NCBI GenBank assembly: GCA_946061495.1
Contig: CAMGSV010000061.1
Span: 1-11,852 of the forward strand
Reading direction: 5' to 3'
DNA from: an uncultured Spirochaetales bacterium
Lineage (GTDB): Bacteria > Spirochaetota > Spirochaetia > Treponematales > Treponemataceae
DNA: 11,852 bases
How positions within the stretch are numbered: position 1 is the stretch's first letter; each line of letters opens with the position of its first letter. The notes under the pieces were generated by a model. That model was not told where the DNA came from. It did not search any database and saw only the letters and a list, made by a program, of their open reading frames with translations. Both the position numbers and the translations under genes were made by a program. Shown here piece by piece: positions 11,780-11,852 of the stretch.

Positions 11780-11852
11780 GATTGCAGGAGGATGTACACC
11801 CCCGTTCAATCCGAAATATCCAAGACGATTTATTGACTATGCACAAACAGTG

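Overview
The window looks like an accessory-gene-rich stretch of a spirochaete chromosome, most likely a Treponema of moderate to high GC. This rests on two lipoproteins with relaxed spirochaete-type lipoboxes, a very large BspA/TpLRR-type leucine-rich repeat protein, and DinJ/YafQ sequences of a type I associate with treponemes. No species is assigned.

Left part (1-4827): the tail of an Rpn/PD-(D/E)XK transposase-like gene is followed by a lipoprotein gene, then epmA (EF-P lysine ligase, class II LysRS paralogue) and arfB (ribosome-rescue peptidyl-tRNA hydrolase). epmA and arfB are now separated by a 2.4-kb type II restriction-modification cassette: an m5C DNA methyltransferase and a PD-(D/E)XK endonuclease with an ATGA overlap. 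The cassette is AT-richer than its neighbours, carries its own promoter (TTGACA-17-TACTAT), and is bracketed by a perfect 26-bp direct repeat. Each repeat copy carries the epmA stop codon plus the arfB Shine-Dalgarno and GTG start. Before insertion the two genes would therefore have overlapped by GTGA, and the insertion duplicated the junction so that both genes stayed intact. This is the most striking observation in the window.

Middle part (4828-8348): a 460-bp stretch without a convincing gene precedes a 970-residue protein made almost entirely of about 33 LRR_5 repeats, with no visible signal peptide. The repeats fall into blocks separated by a recurring L-x-H-x-C-L header. Near the 3' end a perfect 219-bp unit occurs 2.2 times in tandem, pointing to recent expansion. 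Terminator hairpins for both strands follow.

Right part (8349-11852): on the minus strand are a solitary PD-(D/E)XK nuclease-like gene and a second lipoprotein with a coiled-coil segment. Between them lies a long hairpin whose imperfect positions are all G-U pairs only when read as minus-strand RNA. Upstream of the lipoprotein is a consensus minus-strand promoter, whose predicted transcript begins with two successive stem-loops in a leader of about 170 nt. A plus-strand gene of unknown function follows. Then comes a DinJ/YafQ-type toxin-antitoxin locus with an intact antitoxin and a toxin broken by a one-base frameshift. A strong-looking promoter points off the right edge.

As a whole the window mixes housekeeping translation-quality genes with nuclease, restriction and toxin-antitoxin genes, as expected at an insertion-prone locus. 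All family names come from reading the proteins; no database search was possible.
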